Origin: Bacteroidota bacterium
GTDB taxonomy: Bacteria > Bacteroidota > Ignavibacteria > SZUA-365
Direction: 5' to 3'
Length of the DNA stretch: 64,000 nucleotides
Assembly: GCA_003246455.1 (NCBI GenBank)
Contig: QKAF01000110.1
Coordinates: forward strand, 87,926-151,925
This document shows positions 29,751 to 39,528 of this stretch, piece by piece. The position numbers and the translations under genes were made by a program. Within the stretch, counting starts at the first letter, position 1, and each line of letters opens with the position of its first letter. The notes under the pieces were generated by a model. It did not search any database. It saw only the letters and a program-made list of their open reading frames with translations, and was not told where the DNA came from.

Positions 29751-30389
29751 ATGCGTTACCACGAACTGACCGAAATGATCGAGGCGGGCGAAGGACTCAA
29801 AACGGAGTTCAAGCGACGCGTCTCCTCCGGCAAGAAGATTGCCAAGGAGATGATCGCATTCGCCAATACCCGCGGCGGGGTGATCATCTTCGGAATCGAT
29901 GACGACAAGTCCGTTGTGGGAGTTGACAGCGAAAAAGCGGAACTCGAGGACATCTCTCACGCCGCGGCGCATCTCTGCGATCCCCCGATCCCGCACCGGG
30001 TGACGATATTCAACATGAGCAACCGTGATGTCATCTGCATTGAAATCCCTGAAAGCGACTGCAAGCCGCATTACCTGATCGAGGAAAACGACGAACGAAC
30101 GGCCTATGTTCGCGTGGGAGAAAACAGCGTGCAGGCAAGCCGCGAAATGGTCCGCGTGCTGCGGCACCAGTACGGAGAGTCTGAGCCTGTACGCCTCGTT
30201 TTCGGCGAGGCGGAAAAACGGCTTTTCGCCTGGTTCGAGAAACACGACCGGATCACCGTGAAGGAATATGCGAAGCTGATAAACGTTTCCGAGCGACGCG
30301 CATCCCGTCTCCTCGTGCGCCTGATCCGGGCAGGCGCCGTGGCGATTCATACGCATGAGAAGACCGATTACTTCACGCCCATGCTCTGA
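29751..30389 (+). CDS. Schlafen/AlbA_2-type ATP-binding domain protein
   Basis: GEGLKTEFKRRVSSGKKIAKEMIAFANTRGGVIIFGIDDD, with C-terminal winged-helix-like segment; start trimmed from 29637. Confidence 0.85.
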   Translation: MRYHELTEMIEAGEGLKTEFKRRVSSGKKIAKEMIAFANTRGGVIIFGIDDDKSVVGVDSEKAELEDISHAAAHLCDPPIPHRVTIFNMSNRDVICIEIPESDCKPHYLIEENDERTAYVRVGENSVQASREMVRVLRHQYGESEPVRLVFGEAEKRLFAWFEKHDRITVKEYAKLINVSERRASRLLVRLIRAGAVAIHTHEKTDYFTPML

Positions 30390-30462
30390 CCCCGGCGTCT
30401 CCCGCATGGGCCGGCGATCGCACGCTGCGTGCAGAGACCTGTCCCTGCCGAGAATATTGCCG

Positions 30463-30494
30463 TTTGCATATTTCATCGGATAGGCGTAACTTTA
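30463..30494 (+). promoter_or_regulatory. Candidate tRNA-Ala promoter
   Basis: TTTG-N20-TAACTTTA, ending 10 nt before the tRNA 5' end. Confidence 0.6.
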
Positions 30495-30504
30495 TAAACC
30501 CTTC

Positions 30505-30577
<73 letters not shown>

Positions 30578-30578
30578 C

Positions 30579-30609
30579 AAAGGTCTGATTCATCAGACCT
30601 TTTCTTTTT
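30579..30609 (+). terminator. Intrinsic terminator of tRNA-Ala
   Basis: AAAGGTCTGA-TTCA-TCAGACCTTT followed by TCTTTTT. Confidence 0.88.
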
Positions 30610-30641
30610 CCAGTCCACTTGCACAGTTTCGCGGAGCCCCC

Positions 30642-31061
30642 ATGTCCCTTCCCGAAGATATCGTCGAGCCGCTGGTCGAAGCAGCCAGGGAGGTACGCGC
30701 AGCGGCATACGCGCCGTATTCCGGATTTCGTGTCGGCGCGGCATTGCTCTGCGACGACGGCACGGTGTATACCGGGTGCAATGTGGAGAACAGTTCCTAC
30801 GGCCTCACCTGCTGCGCCGAACGAAATGCCGTGTACGCGGCAGTCGCCGCGGGTGCCCGGATCTTCCTCGCAATCGCCGTGGCGGCCGACGGCATGCCGG
30901 TTCCGCCATGCGGCGCATGCCGACAGGTGCTCAGCGAGTTCGCCCCCGACCTTCCGGTGATCCTTGCCGGCGGCGCTGGCGGACACCGGGTCCTTTCCCT
31001 GACCAACCTCCTCCCCGAGCCCTTCACATCGGATTACCTCAGCGCTGAATCGAACGAATAG
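30642..31061 (+). CDS. cdd: Cytidine deaminase
   Basis: 139 aa; CNVENSSYGLTCCAERNAVYAAVAAG and PPCGACRQVLSEF zinc motifs. Confidence 0.96.
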   Translation: MSLPEDIVEPLVEAAREVRAAAYAPYSGFRVGAALLCDDGTVYTGCNVENSSYGLTCCAERNAVYAAVAAGARIFLAIAVAADGMPVPPCGACRQVLSEFAPDLPVILAGGAGGHRVLSLTNLLPEPFTSDYLSAESNE

Positions 31062-31151
31062 CCACCGGCGCGACCCCGCCGCAGCTTCGCGGCAATCCCT
31101 CCCCGGCAATCCCGAATCGGTCGACGCCGTGTCTCCCGGGCATCGTGAGAC

Positions 31152-31182
31152 TTGCGTCTCTGGCCGATAGTTTCTATAATTG
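31152..31182 (+). promoter_or_regulatory. Candidate promoter for CDS 31278-OmpA
   Basis: TTGC-N19-TATAATTG (also TTGCGT-N17-TATAAT). Confidence 0.5.
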
Positions 31183-31277
31183 CCGCATATCCGACATCCA
31201 TACTTTGCATGGCGCCCGATGCAGTGTACCGCGGCGTTTCCATCCATTACCGACACACAATGTCACACAGAGGAATC

Positions 31278-32258
31278 ATGGACATGCGAAAACTGATATG
31301 CAGGTCGCTGTGCCTCGGACTTTTACTCGGCACATTAACGATAACCATCCCGGCGCGTGCATTCGCGCACGATCCCGGTAAATATACCTTGTCCTGGCTC
31401 GCCAGCGACGGAGGGGACGTCCTGCGTCCCGAGCGCTCCGGCGGCGCCTACCACTGGTACCTGGGGCTCGATGCCGGTCTGACGTACTCCATTTTCCAGA
31501 ACGGACCGGTGAGTCTCTACATGCCGAATCCGCACAACAGCAAGTATCCCCTGCAGGCAACGGATGACGGCGGCAACGGCCTCGGCTTCGTGATCGGGGG
31601 AGCGCTCGATCTCCCCCTGTCGGAAAGCATCGGCCTGATGGGACGGCTGAATTACCACACGCGTTCCGGCACCGCCACGACAACCACGTTCCCGGTTCCC
31701 GCGGTTCGGTACTACCCTGACGGCAGCACGGAACTCGTCGACGCGACGATCGAGGATAAGGTCACCTGGACTTTCGATCATCTGCAGCTCGACCTCCTCC
31801 TGCGGATCCAGCTTCAGAAGGATGCGTGGTACCTGTTTTTCGGCCCCTCCTTTTCTTCCATTCTTTCGAACAAAGCCGAGCTCGATCAGCGTATCGTCGC
31901 ACCCGAGGACATCTACTACGTGGAGGAGGTCAACGGTTTCGACGACATCGTCAACAATCTTCGCACCGCTTCGAACAGCGCCGAAATCGCCGGCATACGC
32001 AGCGGACGCTTCGATCTGAAATTCGGTCTCGGGACCTGGATCCCTCTCACCGAGACGCTTTTCCTGACTCCCGAGCTCTCCCTTGCGTATCCCCTGCTCA
32101 AACTGGTGGAGGCCGATTACGCACATGACCGCTTCGGGCAGATCGGGGACAACGCGGCAATATTCGAACGCACGGAGCCCTTCATCGAAAACAATGCTGA
32201 TTTCAACATGATCACTGTTTTCTTCACCCTCGGCCTTCGCTGGCGGATCGGATCATAA
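31278..32258 (+). CDS. Outer-membrane beta-barrel protein
   Basis: Signal peptide MDMRKLICRSLCLGLLLGTLTITIPARAFA; beta-strand pattern, C-terminal MITVFFTLGLRWRIGS; SD agagga; start trimmed from 31152. Confidence 0.8.
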   Translation: MDMRKLICRSLCLGLLLGTLTITIPARAFAHDPGKYTLSWLASDGGDVLRPERSGGAYHWYLGLDAGLTYSIFQNGPVSLYMPNPHNSKYPLQATDDGGNGLGFVIGGALDLPLSESIGLMGRLNYHTRSGTATTTTFPVPAVRYYPDGSTELVDATIEDKVTWTFDHLQLDLLLRIQLQKDAWYLFFGPSFSSILSNKAELDQRIVAPEDIYYVEEVNGFDDIVNNLRTASNSAEIAGIRSGRFDLKFGLGTWIPLTETLFLTPELSLAYPLLKLVEADYAHDRFGQIGDNAAIFERTEPFIENNADFNMITVFFTLGLRWRIGS

Positions 32259-32272
32259 AGGAGGATCGTACC

Positions 32273-33790
32273 ATGAACAAGCATACACGCATCATGACGC
32301 TGCTCCTGCCGATCCTGCTTCTGAGTCTTCCGGCATGGGCACAGGACGAAAAGCCGATCCGTCCATCCATCACTCCCGAGGCGTACGATGTTTCCATCCG
32401 GGCGCTGAGCGCGCTGAATTCCAGTGCGAACGATTTTGCGCCGCTGCTTCTCGGCAACGGCCGCGTCATGTACTTCACCTCGGACCGGGACGGAGATCAG
32501 AACATTTACTCCGCGGTCCAGGGCGGCAGCAACTGGGAGCAGGCGCAGGAAGCCGGTCCTCCCCTGAACACCTCGGGTGACGAAGGCGGGACCACCATCA
32601 CTCCTGACGGACACTGGATGGTGTTCACCGCCTGCGACCGGTCGGACGGACTCGGCGACTGCGACCTGTACATTGCGGAGTACGTCGGGGGAAGCTGGCG
32701 CAACGTGAAGAATCTCGGTGCGAAGGTGAATTCTCCGTCCTGGGATTCGCAGCCCAGCATTTCTCCCGACGGTCTCATGCTCTTCTTCGTTTCCGAACGG
32801 CCGGGCGGATCAGGAGGAACGGACATCTGGATGAGTTCCCGCAGCTATGGCGGGGAATGGCAGCAGGCCGTCAACCTGGGAAGGACCGTCAACACCAGCG
32901 GCGACGAACTCGCGCCCTGCATTGCTGCCGACAACACGACACTGTACTTCTCGAGCGACATGCATCCGGGAATCGGCGGACAGGACGTGTATCGGACGCG
33001 AAACACGGGCAGCAGCTGGTCATCGCCGCAGCATCTCGGCACGCCGGTGAACAGTGAGTACGACGACTATTTCTGCAGTCTGAAACTCAACAGTGAAGAC
33101 ATGTACTTCGCGTCCAATCGGGCCAGCAGCGGCGAGGATCTCGATATTTTTCTCGCGATACCGAACCCCCTCCCTCCGGGCTCTGTCACCACGGTGGTCG
33201 GTAACGTGACCGATTCGCAGTCCCAGACTCCTCTGGGAGCGACGCTCACGGTGCGCGACATCCAGAGCAATGAAATCGTCAGCAGTTTCGAGAGCGACGC
33301 GGTGGACGGGAGTTACGTCGTCGTGCTCCAACCGGGAAAAACCTATGTCATCACGGCGGAGTCTCCCGGGTACCTGTTCTACTCGGACCGCTTCGAGGTT
33401 CCTTCGGATTCAAAAAACACCAGTGTCCGGAAGGATATCGCGATGACGCGTGACATCGTCCGGCTTCTCGTGTATTTCGATTTCGACCAGGCATCGCTCC
33501 AGCCGGCTTCCGCCGTCGACCTCAACCGTGCCGTCGACTGGCTGAAAGCGAATCCGACAGTGAAGGTCGAACTTTCGGGACACACCGATAATGTCGGCGC
33601 GAAAGATTACAACAAGAAACTGTCGCAGGACCGCGCTCAATCCGTCATGGATTACCTCGTCGGCAAAGGCGTCTCTCCCGCCCGGCTCCGCGCAATGGGG
33701 TACGGCATGGAGCAGCCCATCACCACGAACGACACGGACGAAGGACGAGCCATGAACAGACGGGTCGAGTTTCGCGTCGTTTCACGCTGA
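32273..33790 (+). CDS. OmpA-family protein with PD40/WD40-like beta-propeller repeats
   Basis: 505 aa; repeats MYFTSDRDGDQNIYSA, PSISPDGLMLFFVSERPGGSGGTDIWMS; C-terminal VELSGHTDNVGAKDYNKKLSQDRAQSVMDYLVGKGV. Confidence 0.95.
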   Translation: MNKHTRIMTLLLPILLLSLPAWAQDEKPIRPSITPEAYDVSIRALSALNSSANDFAPLLLGNGRVMYFTSDRDGDQNIYSAVQGGSNWEQAQEAGPPLNTSGDEGGTTITPDGHWMVFTACDRSDGLGDCDLYIAEYVGGSWRNVKNLGAKVNSPSWDSQPSISPDGLMLFFVSERPGGSGGTDIWMSSRSYGGEWQQAVNLGRTVNTSGDELAPCIAADNTTLYFSSDMHPGIGGQDVYRTRNTGSSWSSPQHLGTPVNSEYDDYFCSLKLNSEDMYFASNRASSGEDLDIFLAIPNPLPPGSVTTVVGNVTDSQSQTPLGATLTVRDIQSNEIVSSFESDAVDGSYVVVLQPGKTYVITAESPGYLFYSDRFEVPSDSKNTSVRKDIAMTRDIVRLLVYFDFDQASLQPASAVDLNRAVDWLKANPTVKVELSGHTDNVGAKDYNKKLSQDRAQSVMDYLVGKGVSPARLRAMGYGMEQPITTNDTDEGRAMNRRVEFRVVSR

Positions 33791-33845
33791 AGCCAGAGCA
33801 CTCTGCAGTGCGGCCACGCTTCCTGCTGCCTCACTGACGGAAACG

Positions 33846-33870
33846 GAAAAGGCGCCACAGGCGCCTTTTC
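33846..33870. terminator. Intrinsic terminator
   Basis: GAAAAGGCGCC-ACA-GGCGCCTTTTC between convergent genes. Confidence 0.87.
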
Positions 33871-33895
33871 TCATACGGTCGAAACAAAATCTCGA

Positions 33896-34369
33896 TCATG
33901 CTTTCTCAGGTGTTCCGTCCATTTCCACCCGGATAAGCTCGATCTTCGAATTCACGAGCAGCGGCTCGATACGGTCGATTTTGTAGGGCTTGAGGTAGAA
34001 AATGCGCCGGATACCGGTATTCATCAGCGTTTTCAGGCAATGATAACAGGGGCTAGCCGTGATATAGATATCCGCGTCGTTGATCTCCACTCCATGTTTC
34101 GCCGCCTGGGCGATGGCATTTATTTCCGCGTGGATCGTGCGAAAGCAGTTTTCCTCTTCCTCCCCGTCGGGGTTCCGCGAGACGTAGATAAGGCAGCCGA
34201 CGTCGGTGCAATGCGGGTGACCGGCCGGGGAACCGTTATAGCCCGTCGCGATCACATTCTTGTCCTTGACGATCACCGCGCCGATTTTGGCACGCGTACA
34301 GGTTGCGCGATCTGCGACCAGCGTCGCAATACGCATGAAATACTGGTCCCAGCTGAGACGTGTCGACAT
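33896..34369 (-). CDS. dCMP deaminase (ComEB-like)
   Basis: [15 protein letters not shown] and [19 protein letters not shown] zinc motifs, [23 protein letters not shown]; start trimmed from 34426. Confidence 0.93.
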   Translation of the reverse strand: MSTRLSWDQYFMRIATLVADRATCTRAKIGAVIVKDKNVIATGYNGSPAGHPHCTDVGCLIYVSRNPDGEEEENCFRTIHAEINAIAQAAKHGVEINDADIYITASPCYHCLKTLMNTGIRRIFYLKPYKIDRIEPLLVNSKIELIRVEMDGTPEKA

Positions 34370-34517
34370 TCCTGCTCCACTTTTGTGATTGGAAAGAATA
34401 TACATCCCCGCACGGGTAACACACAAAAACCGCGGCGGGGTACGGCCACCTTGTGATTCAAAAAATTCTGCTTCATTTTACCGGAAATCGCTGTCCCAAC
34501 ACCCCGGGGTATTTTTC

Positions 34518-35849
34518 ATGCCGCAAAAAGCCAAGAAAATATTCGTTGTCGATACAAACGTCATCCTTCATGACAGTTCATGCATCTACAAGTTCGAGGA
34601 GCATGATGTCGTCATTCCGATCGCCGTGCTGGAGGAACTCGACCAGTTCAAGAAAGGAAACGAATCGCTGAATTTCCATGCACGCGAATTCGTTCGCGCG
34701 CTCGATGCGCTGAGCGGAGACAAACTCTTTGACGGAGGCGTCAAGATCGGTCGGGGAATGGGAAATATCAGCATCCGTCTCGACGAAGAGATCGAACGCG
34801 ATTTCGCGCTGAGTTTCCCGGCCGGTTCGCCCGATCACCGGATACTGCACTGCGCTTACTCGCTGAACAAGAAGTATCCGCGACGACAGGTTATCGTCCT
34901 CACCAAGGATGTGAATCTGCGCATGAAGGCCAAGGGCGTCGGTCTCATGGCCCAGGATTTCGTCAACGACATGGTGAAGGATATCGATACGCTGTACACC
35001 GGACGGCGTGTCATCGAAGCAGTGGAAGAATCGCTTATCGACGCGCTTTATCAGCCGCCGTTCGAGGTGCCCGCGGAGCAGTTCGCCGAGTACAAGACCT
35101 TCCGTCCGAACGAGTTCTTCATTGTCCGCTGCGGAAAGAAATCGGCCCTTGCGACGTATGAGCCGGTCTCCCGGCTGATGAAGCGTGTGGATAAAGTGCC
35201 GTCATACGGCATAACCCCGAGAAATTCCGAACAGACCTTCGCGCTCGATGCGCTCATCAACCCCGACATTCCCCTTGTCTCCCTTTGCGGCAAGGCGGGA
35301 ACGGGCAAGACGCTTCTCGCACTGGCCGCCGCTCTCGAGAAGCGAAAACTGTATCGTCAGATCTACATCGGCCGTCCTGTCGTCCCGCTCAGCAACAAGG
35401 ATCTCGGCTTCCTTCCCGGCGACATCCAGTCAAAGCTCGATCCGTACATGCAGCCGCTGTTCGATAACCTGGGCGTGATCCAGAACCAGTTTCCGGAATC
35501 GGATGTCAAGCACCGCCGCATTCAGGAAATGCTCAAGGAGGAGAAGCTCGTCATCTCCCCCCTCGCGTACATACGCGGCCGCAGCCTCGTCAACATTTAC
35601 TTCATCGTCGATGAAGCGCAGAACCTGACGCCGCACGAGGTGAAAACCATTATCACGCGTGCGGGTGAGGGTACGAAGTTCGTCTTCACCGGCGATATCT
35701 ACCAGATCGATCACCCGTATCTCGACAGCCGTTCCAACGGACTGAGTTTCCTGATCGACAAGATGAAAGGGCAGAAACTCTACGCGCATGTGACCCTGGA
35801 AAAGGGGGAACGTTCGGAGCTCGCCGAGCTCGCGAGCGATCTCCTGTAG
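34518..35849 (+). CDS. PhoH family protein (PIN domain + PhoH ATPase)
   Basis: KIFVVDTNVILHDSSCI PIN start; LCGKAGTGKTLLALAAALE Walker A; VDEAQNLTPHEVKTIITRAGEGTKFVFTGD; start trimmed from 34389. Confidence 0.95.
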   Translation: MPQKAKKIFVVDTNVILHDSSCIYKFEEHDVVIPIAVLEELDQFKKGNESLNFHAREFVRALDALSGDKLFDGGVKIGRGMGNISIRLDEEIERDFALSFPAGSPDHRILHCAYSLNKKYPRRQVIVLTKDVNLRMKAKGVGLMAQDFVNDMVKDIDTLYTGRRVIEAVEESLIDALYQPPFEVPAEQFAEYKTFRPNEFFIVRCGKKSALATYEPVSRLMKRVDKVPSYGITPRNSEQTFALDALINPDIPLVSLCGKAGTGKTLLALAAALEKRKLYRQIYIGRPVVPLSNKDLGFLPGDIQSKLDPYMQPLFDNLGVIQNQFPESDVKHRRIQEMLKEEKLVISPLAYIRGRSLVNIYFIVDEAQNLTPHEVKTIITRAGEGTKFVFTGDIYQIDHPYLDSRSNGLSFLIDKMKGQKLYAHVTLEKGERSELAELASDLL

Positions 35850-35858
35850 GATGCCGGC

Positions 35859-36224
35859 ATGCGAAGCGTAACACGTCTCCTCGTCGTCGGCGACCGGGTG
35901 CTGGTGACACCGGAAGACCCGGACTCGATGACAAAATCCGGGCTGTACCTCCCTCCCAGCGTGCAGGAAAAGGAGAAAATCCAGAGCGGGTACGTTGTGA
36001 AAACCGGACCGGGCTATGCCGTCCCGAATCCGGGATACGACGATCAGCCGTGGACCGAGCAGAAGGAAATGATCAAGTACATCCCTCTCCAGGTCGAGGA
36101 AGGCGACTTCGTCATTTTCATGAAGTCACAGGGCATCGAAGTGGAGTTCGAAGAGCGGAAATACATCATCGTTCCGCATGCGGCGATACTGCTCATCGTC
36201 CGAAACGAACTGCTCCCGGAATAG
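35859..36224 (+). CDS. GroES-like co-chaperone family protein
   Basis: 121 aa; LLVVGDRVLVTPEDPDSMTKSGLYLPPSVQEKEKIQSGYVVKTGPG mobile-loop-like segment. Confidence 0.8.
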   Translation: MRSVTRLLVVGDRVLVTPEDPDSMTKSGLYLPPSVQEKEKIQSGYVVKTGPGYAVPNPGYDDQPWTEQKEMIKYIPLQVEEGDFVIFMKSQGIEVEFEERKYIIVPHAAILLIVRNELLPE

Positions 36225-36277
36225 CGCCTTCCCTTCCGAACGTACGCCGCGGCCACGATCGCCGGAGGGGGTTCTGC

Positions 36278-36308
36278 TTTCATATCTGACAGCAAAAATG
36301 TAATTTTC
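36278..36308 (+). promoter_or_regulatory. Candidate promoter for CDS 36350
   Basis: TTTC-N19-TAATTTTC. Confidence 0.55.
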
Positions 36309-36349
36309 CGTACGCGATTCACTTGACACTATTTGAAAGAGGAGGTTGT

Positions 36350-37141
36350 ATGCGAAAGACAGCCATACCGCTGCTGTTACTGCTCTGTATGTGGACCATC
36401 TCGCTCCAGGCGCAGCAGACAACGGTCGTTGCCGATAACGCCGAAGAAGAAGATCTGCACCTGAAAATCGGGGCTCTCGCCGGATTGACGCTTGCGATGA
36501 ATACCGCAGACTACCAGGTCAGCCGGGTCTCCCGTTTTCTCGCCCTCGGTTCCCATTTCGGCGTCCGCGCCAGTGTTCCCCTCGGACGCAAGACGCGCAT
36601 CGTCGGCGGCCTCGGCTATCACACGCTGTCGTTCAAGGACGAAAACAAGCGCATCTCCTTCAATGATAATATCGACAACCACAGCACCGATATTCCGAAC
36701 AACGGGACGCTGACAACGAGCGGAACGTTCCAGTACACCGTCGTCACGGCCCTGCTGCAGTTCAGTCAGTTCTTCATCGGGGTCAATGTCGGCATCCCCG
36801 TCTCCAGCGAAATGAAAAACGAAGGAGACAATTTCACCATTCCCGAAGGCGGAATCGATCCCGCATCCGACTGGGTCGACAACAGTTCGCTGAGCGTCGG
36901 ACGACGCATCCGGCCGGACATCACCCCGGAGAAAGATGATATCAACACCCTCATCGAGCTGCGTGCCGGCGGAGAATTCCCGATCATGAAATCGCCCGTG
37001 GGCGACCTGAATTTCGGGATCAGTCTCGGCTGGACCTTCAACGAGATTCTCAAGGACTCAAGAGCGAATCTCCCGAACTACGCCGATCAGTTCTATCTGC
37101 CGAACGTCCTCTTCCACGTGTCATACATGTTCAACATCTGA
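36350..37141 (+). CDS. Outer-membrane beta-barrel protein
   Basis: MRKTAIPLLLLLCMWTISLQAQQ signal; barrel-like; C-terminal LPNVLFHVSYMFNI; SD agaggagg. Confidence 0.8.
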   Translation: MRKTAIPLLLLLCMWTISLQAQQTTVVADNAEEEDLHLKIGALAGLTLAMNTADYQVSRVSRFLALGSHFGVRASVPLGRKTRIVGGLGYHTLSFKDENKRISFNDNIDNHSTDIPNNGTLTTSGTFQYTVVTALLQFSQFFIGVNVGIPVSSEMKNEGDNFTIPEGGIDPASDWVDNSSLSVGRRIRPDITPEKDDINTLIELRAGGEFPIMKSPVGDLNFGISLGWTFNEILKDSRANLPNYADQFYLPNVLFHVSYMFNI

Positions 37142-37160
37142 CACCTGCCCCAGAGTATTG

Positions 37161-37186
37161 GAGGGTCCCAAGGGACCCTCTTTTTT
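37161..37186 (+). terminator. Intrinsic terminator
   Basis: GAGGGTCCC-AA-GGGACCCTC-TTTTTT. Confidence 0.92.
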
Positions 37187-37208
37187 ATCGCCTTCATTCC
37201 CTGCCGCC

Positions 37209-37239
37209 TTTCTCCCGCAATCGGTATTTCGTAACTTGC
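37209..37239 (+). promoter_or_regulatory. Candidate glgB promoter
   Basis: TTTC-N19-TAACTTGC, 32 nt before the ATG. Confidence 0.5.
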
Positions 37240-37270
37240 TGATTCACGATACCAGAGATCAGCAGATACC

Positions 37271-39499
37271 ATGATGCGCAGTACCGCCTCCGTCGAAGAC
37301 ATTTACCGGATCATCTATACCGAGCACTTCGATCCCTACGCCGTGCTCGGCATACACCAGGTACGTTACAGGAACAGGGACTGTGTCGCCGTACGGGCTT
37401 TCATGCCCCTGGCGGCGCATGCGTTTGTCGTGCGGGAATTTGCCGATGGCCGTGTTGAGGAATTCCCGATGCTGCGCGTGCACGAAGAAGGTTTCTTCGA
37501 ACACGTATTCGAGCAGGAATCCGATCCGTTCCCGTACAAGCTTCGCCGCGAAACCCTCGACGGCGAGTCGTACACCTTCTTCGATTCGTATTCCTTCCTT
37601 CCGCAGCTGACAGAATACGATCTCCATCTCTTCGGCGAGGGAAACCACTACCGGGTCTATGAGAAGCTCGGAGCGCACTACACGGAGATCGCAGGAATCG
37701 GAGGAGTCGAGTTCGCGGTGTGGGCGCCGAATGCCCGCAGTGTGAGCGTCATCGGATCGTTCAACGACTGGGACCGCCGTCGGCATGCGATGCGCGTGCT
37801 CGGCACCTCAGGGGTATGGGAAATTTTCATTCCCGGTGTCGCGGACGGCGAACTCTACAAGTATGAGATCAAGACGAAAGACGGACACGTCCTCGCGAAG
37901 GCCGATCCTTTCGGAACGGCGATGGAGGTGCGGCCGCGGACCGCCTCCGTCGTGCATCTGCCTTCCCCATTCGACTGGACTGACGCATCCTGGCTCGAGA
38001 CGAGACGGGATGCGGATCTCCTGCATGCCCCGGTGTCCATCTACGAGGTACACGCCGGATCGTGGCGCAAGCAATCCGTCGAGGACGGCCCGGACCGCCT
38101 GCTCACGTACCGTGAGCTTGCCGACGAGCTTCTTCCCTACCTCGTGGAGAACGGGTACACGCATGCGGAGTTCCTGCCGATCACCGAGCACCCATTCGAC
38201 GGATCCTGGGGGTACCAGGTGTCCGGATACTATGCGCCGACCAGCCGCTACGGCTCACCCGAGGATTTCATGTACCTCGTCGACCGCTTCCACGCGAGCG
38301 GCATCGGGGTCATCCTCGACTGGGTCCCCGCGCACTTTCCGAAGGATTCGCATGCGCTGGGATGGTTCGACGGCTCGCATCTCTTCGAGCACGACGACCC
38401 CAGGAAGGGCGAGCACATGGACTGGGGAACCCTGATCTTCAACTTCGGTAGGAAGGAAGTCCGCAACTTCCTTATCGCGAACGCCCTCTACTGGCTCGAC
38501 CGTTTCCACATCGACGGACTGCGTATCGACGCTGTCGCCTCCATGCTGTATCTCGATTACTCGCGGAACGATGGCGAATGGATTCCGAACGAATTCGGCG
38601 GCAGGGAAAACCTCGAAGCGATCGATTTCCTTCGACAGCTCAACTGGGTCGTGCACTCGTACTACCCCGGCGTGGTCGTCATGGCAGAGGAATCGACGGC
38701 GTTCACCGGCGTCACACACAACGTCGACAGCAACGGACTCGGGTTCGACCTCAAGTGGAACATGGGCTGGATGAACGATACCCTGGAATACTTCGAAAAG
38801 GATCCGATATTCCGGAAATATCATCACAACAATCTCACGTTCAGCCTCCTCTACGCGTTCAGCGAACGCTTCATGCTGCCGATATCCCATGACGAAGTCG
38901 TCCACGGGAAGAAGGCGCTCATCAGCAAGATGCCCGGCGACTACTGGCAGAAGTTCGCCAATATGCGTCTCTTCTTCGGCTATCAGTATGGCCATCCGGG
39001 AAAAAAGCTCCTGTTCATGGGACAGGAATTCGGGCAGTGGGACGAATGGAACCATGACACGCAGCTGGACTGGAAACTGCTGGACTTCGATGCGCACCGC
39101 CAGCTTCTTGCGTGGGTTCGCGACCTGAATCATCTCTATCGCCGCGAAAAGGCACTGTATGAAGACGATCTTTCCTGGGAAGGCTTCCAGTGGATCGACC
39201 TCGAAGATGCCGATCGAAGCATCCTTTCGTTCGAACGCATCGCTGCCGACAAAAATGACCGGGTTGTGTTTCTCTGCAATTTCACCCCGACGGTTCATCA
39301 CGGGTACCGTCTCGGTGTCAGCCAGCCGGGGACATACCAGGAGCTGCTCAACAGTGATGCGGAGTGCTATGGCGGCAGCGGCGTCGGCAATTTCGGTCAG
39401 GTTGTGTCGGAGGATGTCCCCATGCACGCCCGTGCGCAGTCGGTTCTGCTCTCCGTCCCCCCGCTGGGTGTCCTGGTGCTCAAGCGCGTCACGGACTGA
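37271..39499 (+). CDS. glgB: 1,4-alpha-glucan branching enzyme
   Basis: 742 aa; VEFAVWAPNARSVSVIGSFNDWD, VILDWVPAHFPKD, GLRIDAVASMLYLDYSR, PISHDEVVHGKKALISKMPGD. Confidence 0.97.
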   Translation: MMRSTASVEDIYRIIYTEHFDPYAVLGIHQVRYRNRDCVAVRAFMPLAAHAFVVREFADGRVEEFPMLRVHEEGFFEHVFEQESDPFPYKLRRETLDGESYTFFDSYSFLPQLTEYDLHLFGEGNHYRVYEKLGAHYTEIAGIGGVEFAVWAPNARSVSVIGSFNDWDRRRHAMRVLGTSGVWEIFIPGVADGELYKYEIKTKDGHVLAKADPFGTAMEVRPRTASVVHLPSPFDWTDASWLETRRDADLLHAPVSIYEVHAGSWRKQSVEDGPDRLLTYRELADELLPYLVENGYTHAEFLPITEHPFDGSWGYQVSGYYAPTSRYGSPEDFMYLVDRFHASGIGVILDWVPAHFPKDSHALGWFDGSHLFEHDDPRKGEHMDWGTLIFNFGRKEVRNFLIANALYWLDRFHIDGLRIDAVASMLYLDYSRNDGEWIPNEFGGRENLEAIDFLRQLNWVVHSYYPGVVVMAEESTAFTGVTHNVDSNGLGFDLKWNMGWMNDTLEYFEKDPIFRKYHHNNLTFSLLYAFSERFMLPISHDEVVHGKKALISKMPGDYWQKFANMRLFFGYQYGHPGKKLLFMGQEFGQWDEWNHDTQLDWKLLDFDAHRQLLAWVRDLNHLYRREKALYEDDLSWEGFQWIDLEDADRSILSFERIAADKNDRVVFLCNFTPTVHHGYRLGVSQPGTYQELLNSDAECYGGSGVGNFGQVVSEDVPMHARAQSVLLSVPPLGVLVLKRVTD

Positions 39500-39528
39500 G
39501 CCGCGCGGCGGACCGGAACACCCCCGGC

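Noticed and set aside
34510-34520. TATTTTTC right before the PhoH ATG as a -7 box for a leaderless transcript
   Set aside because: No -33-like TTKN at 19-20 nt upstream, so not counted among the promoters.
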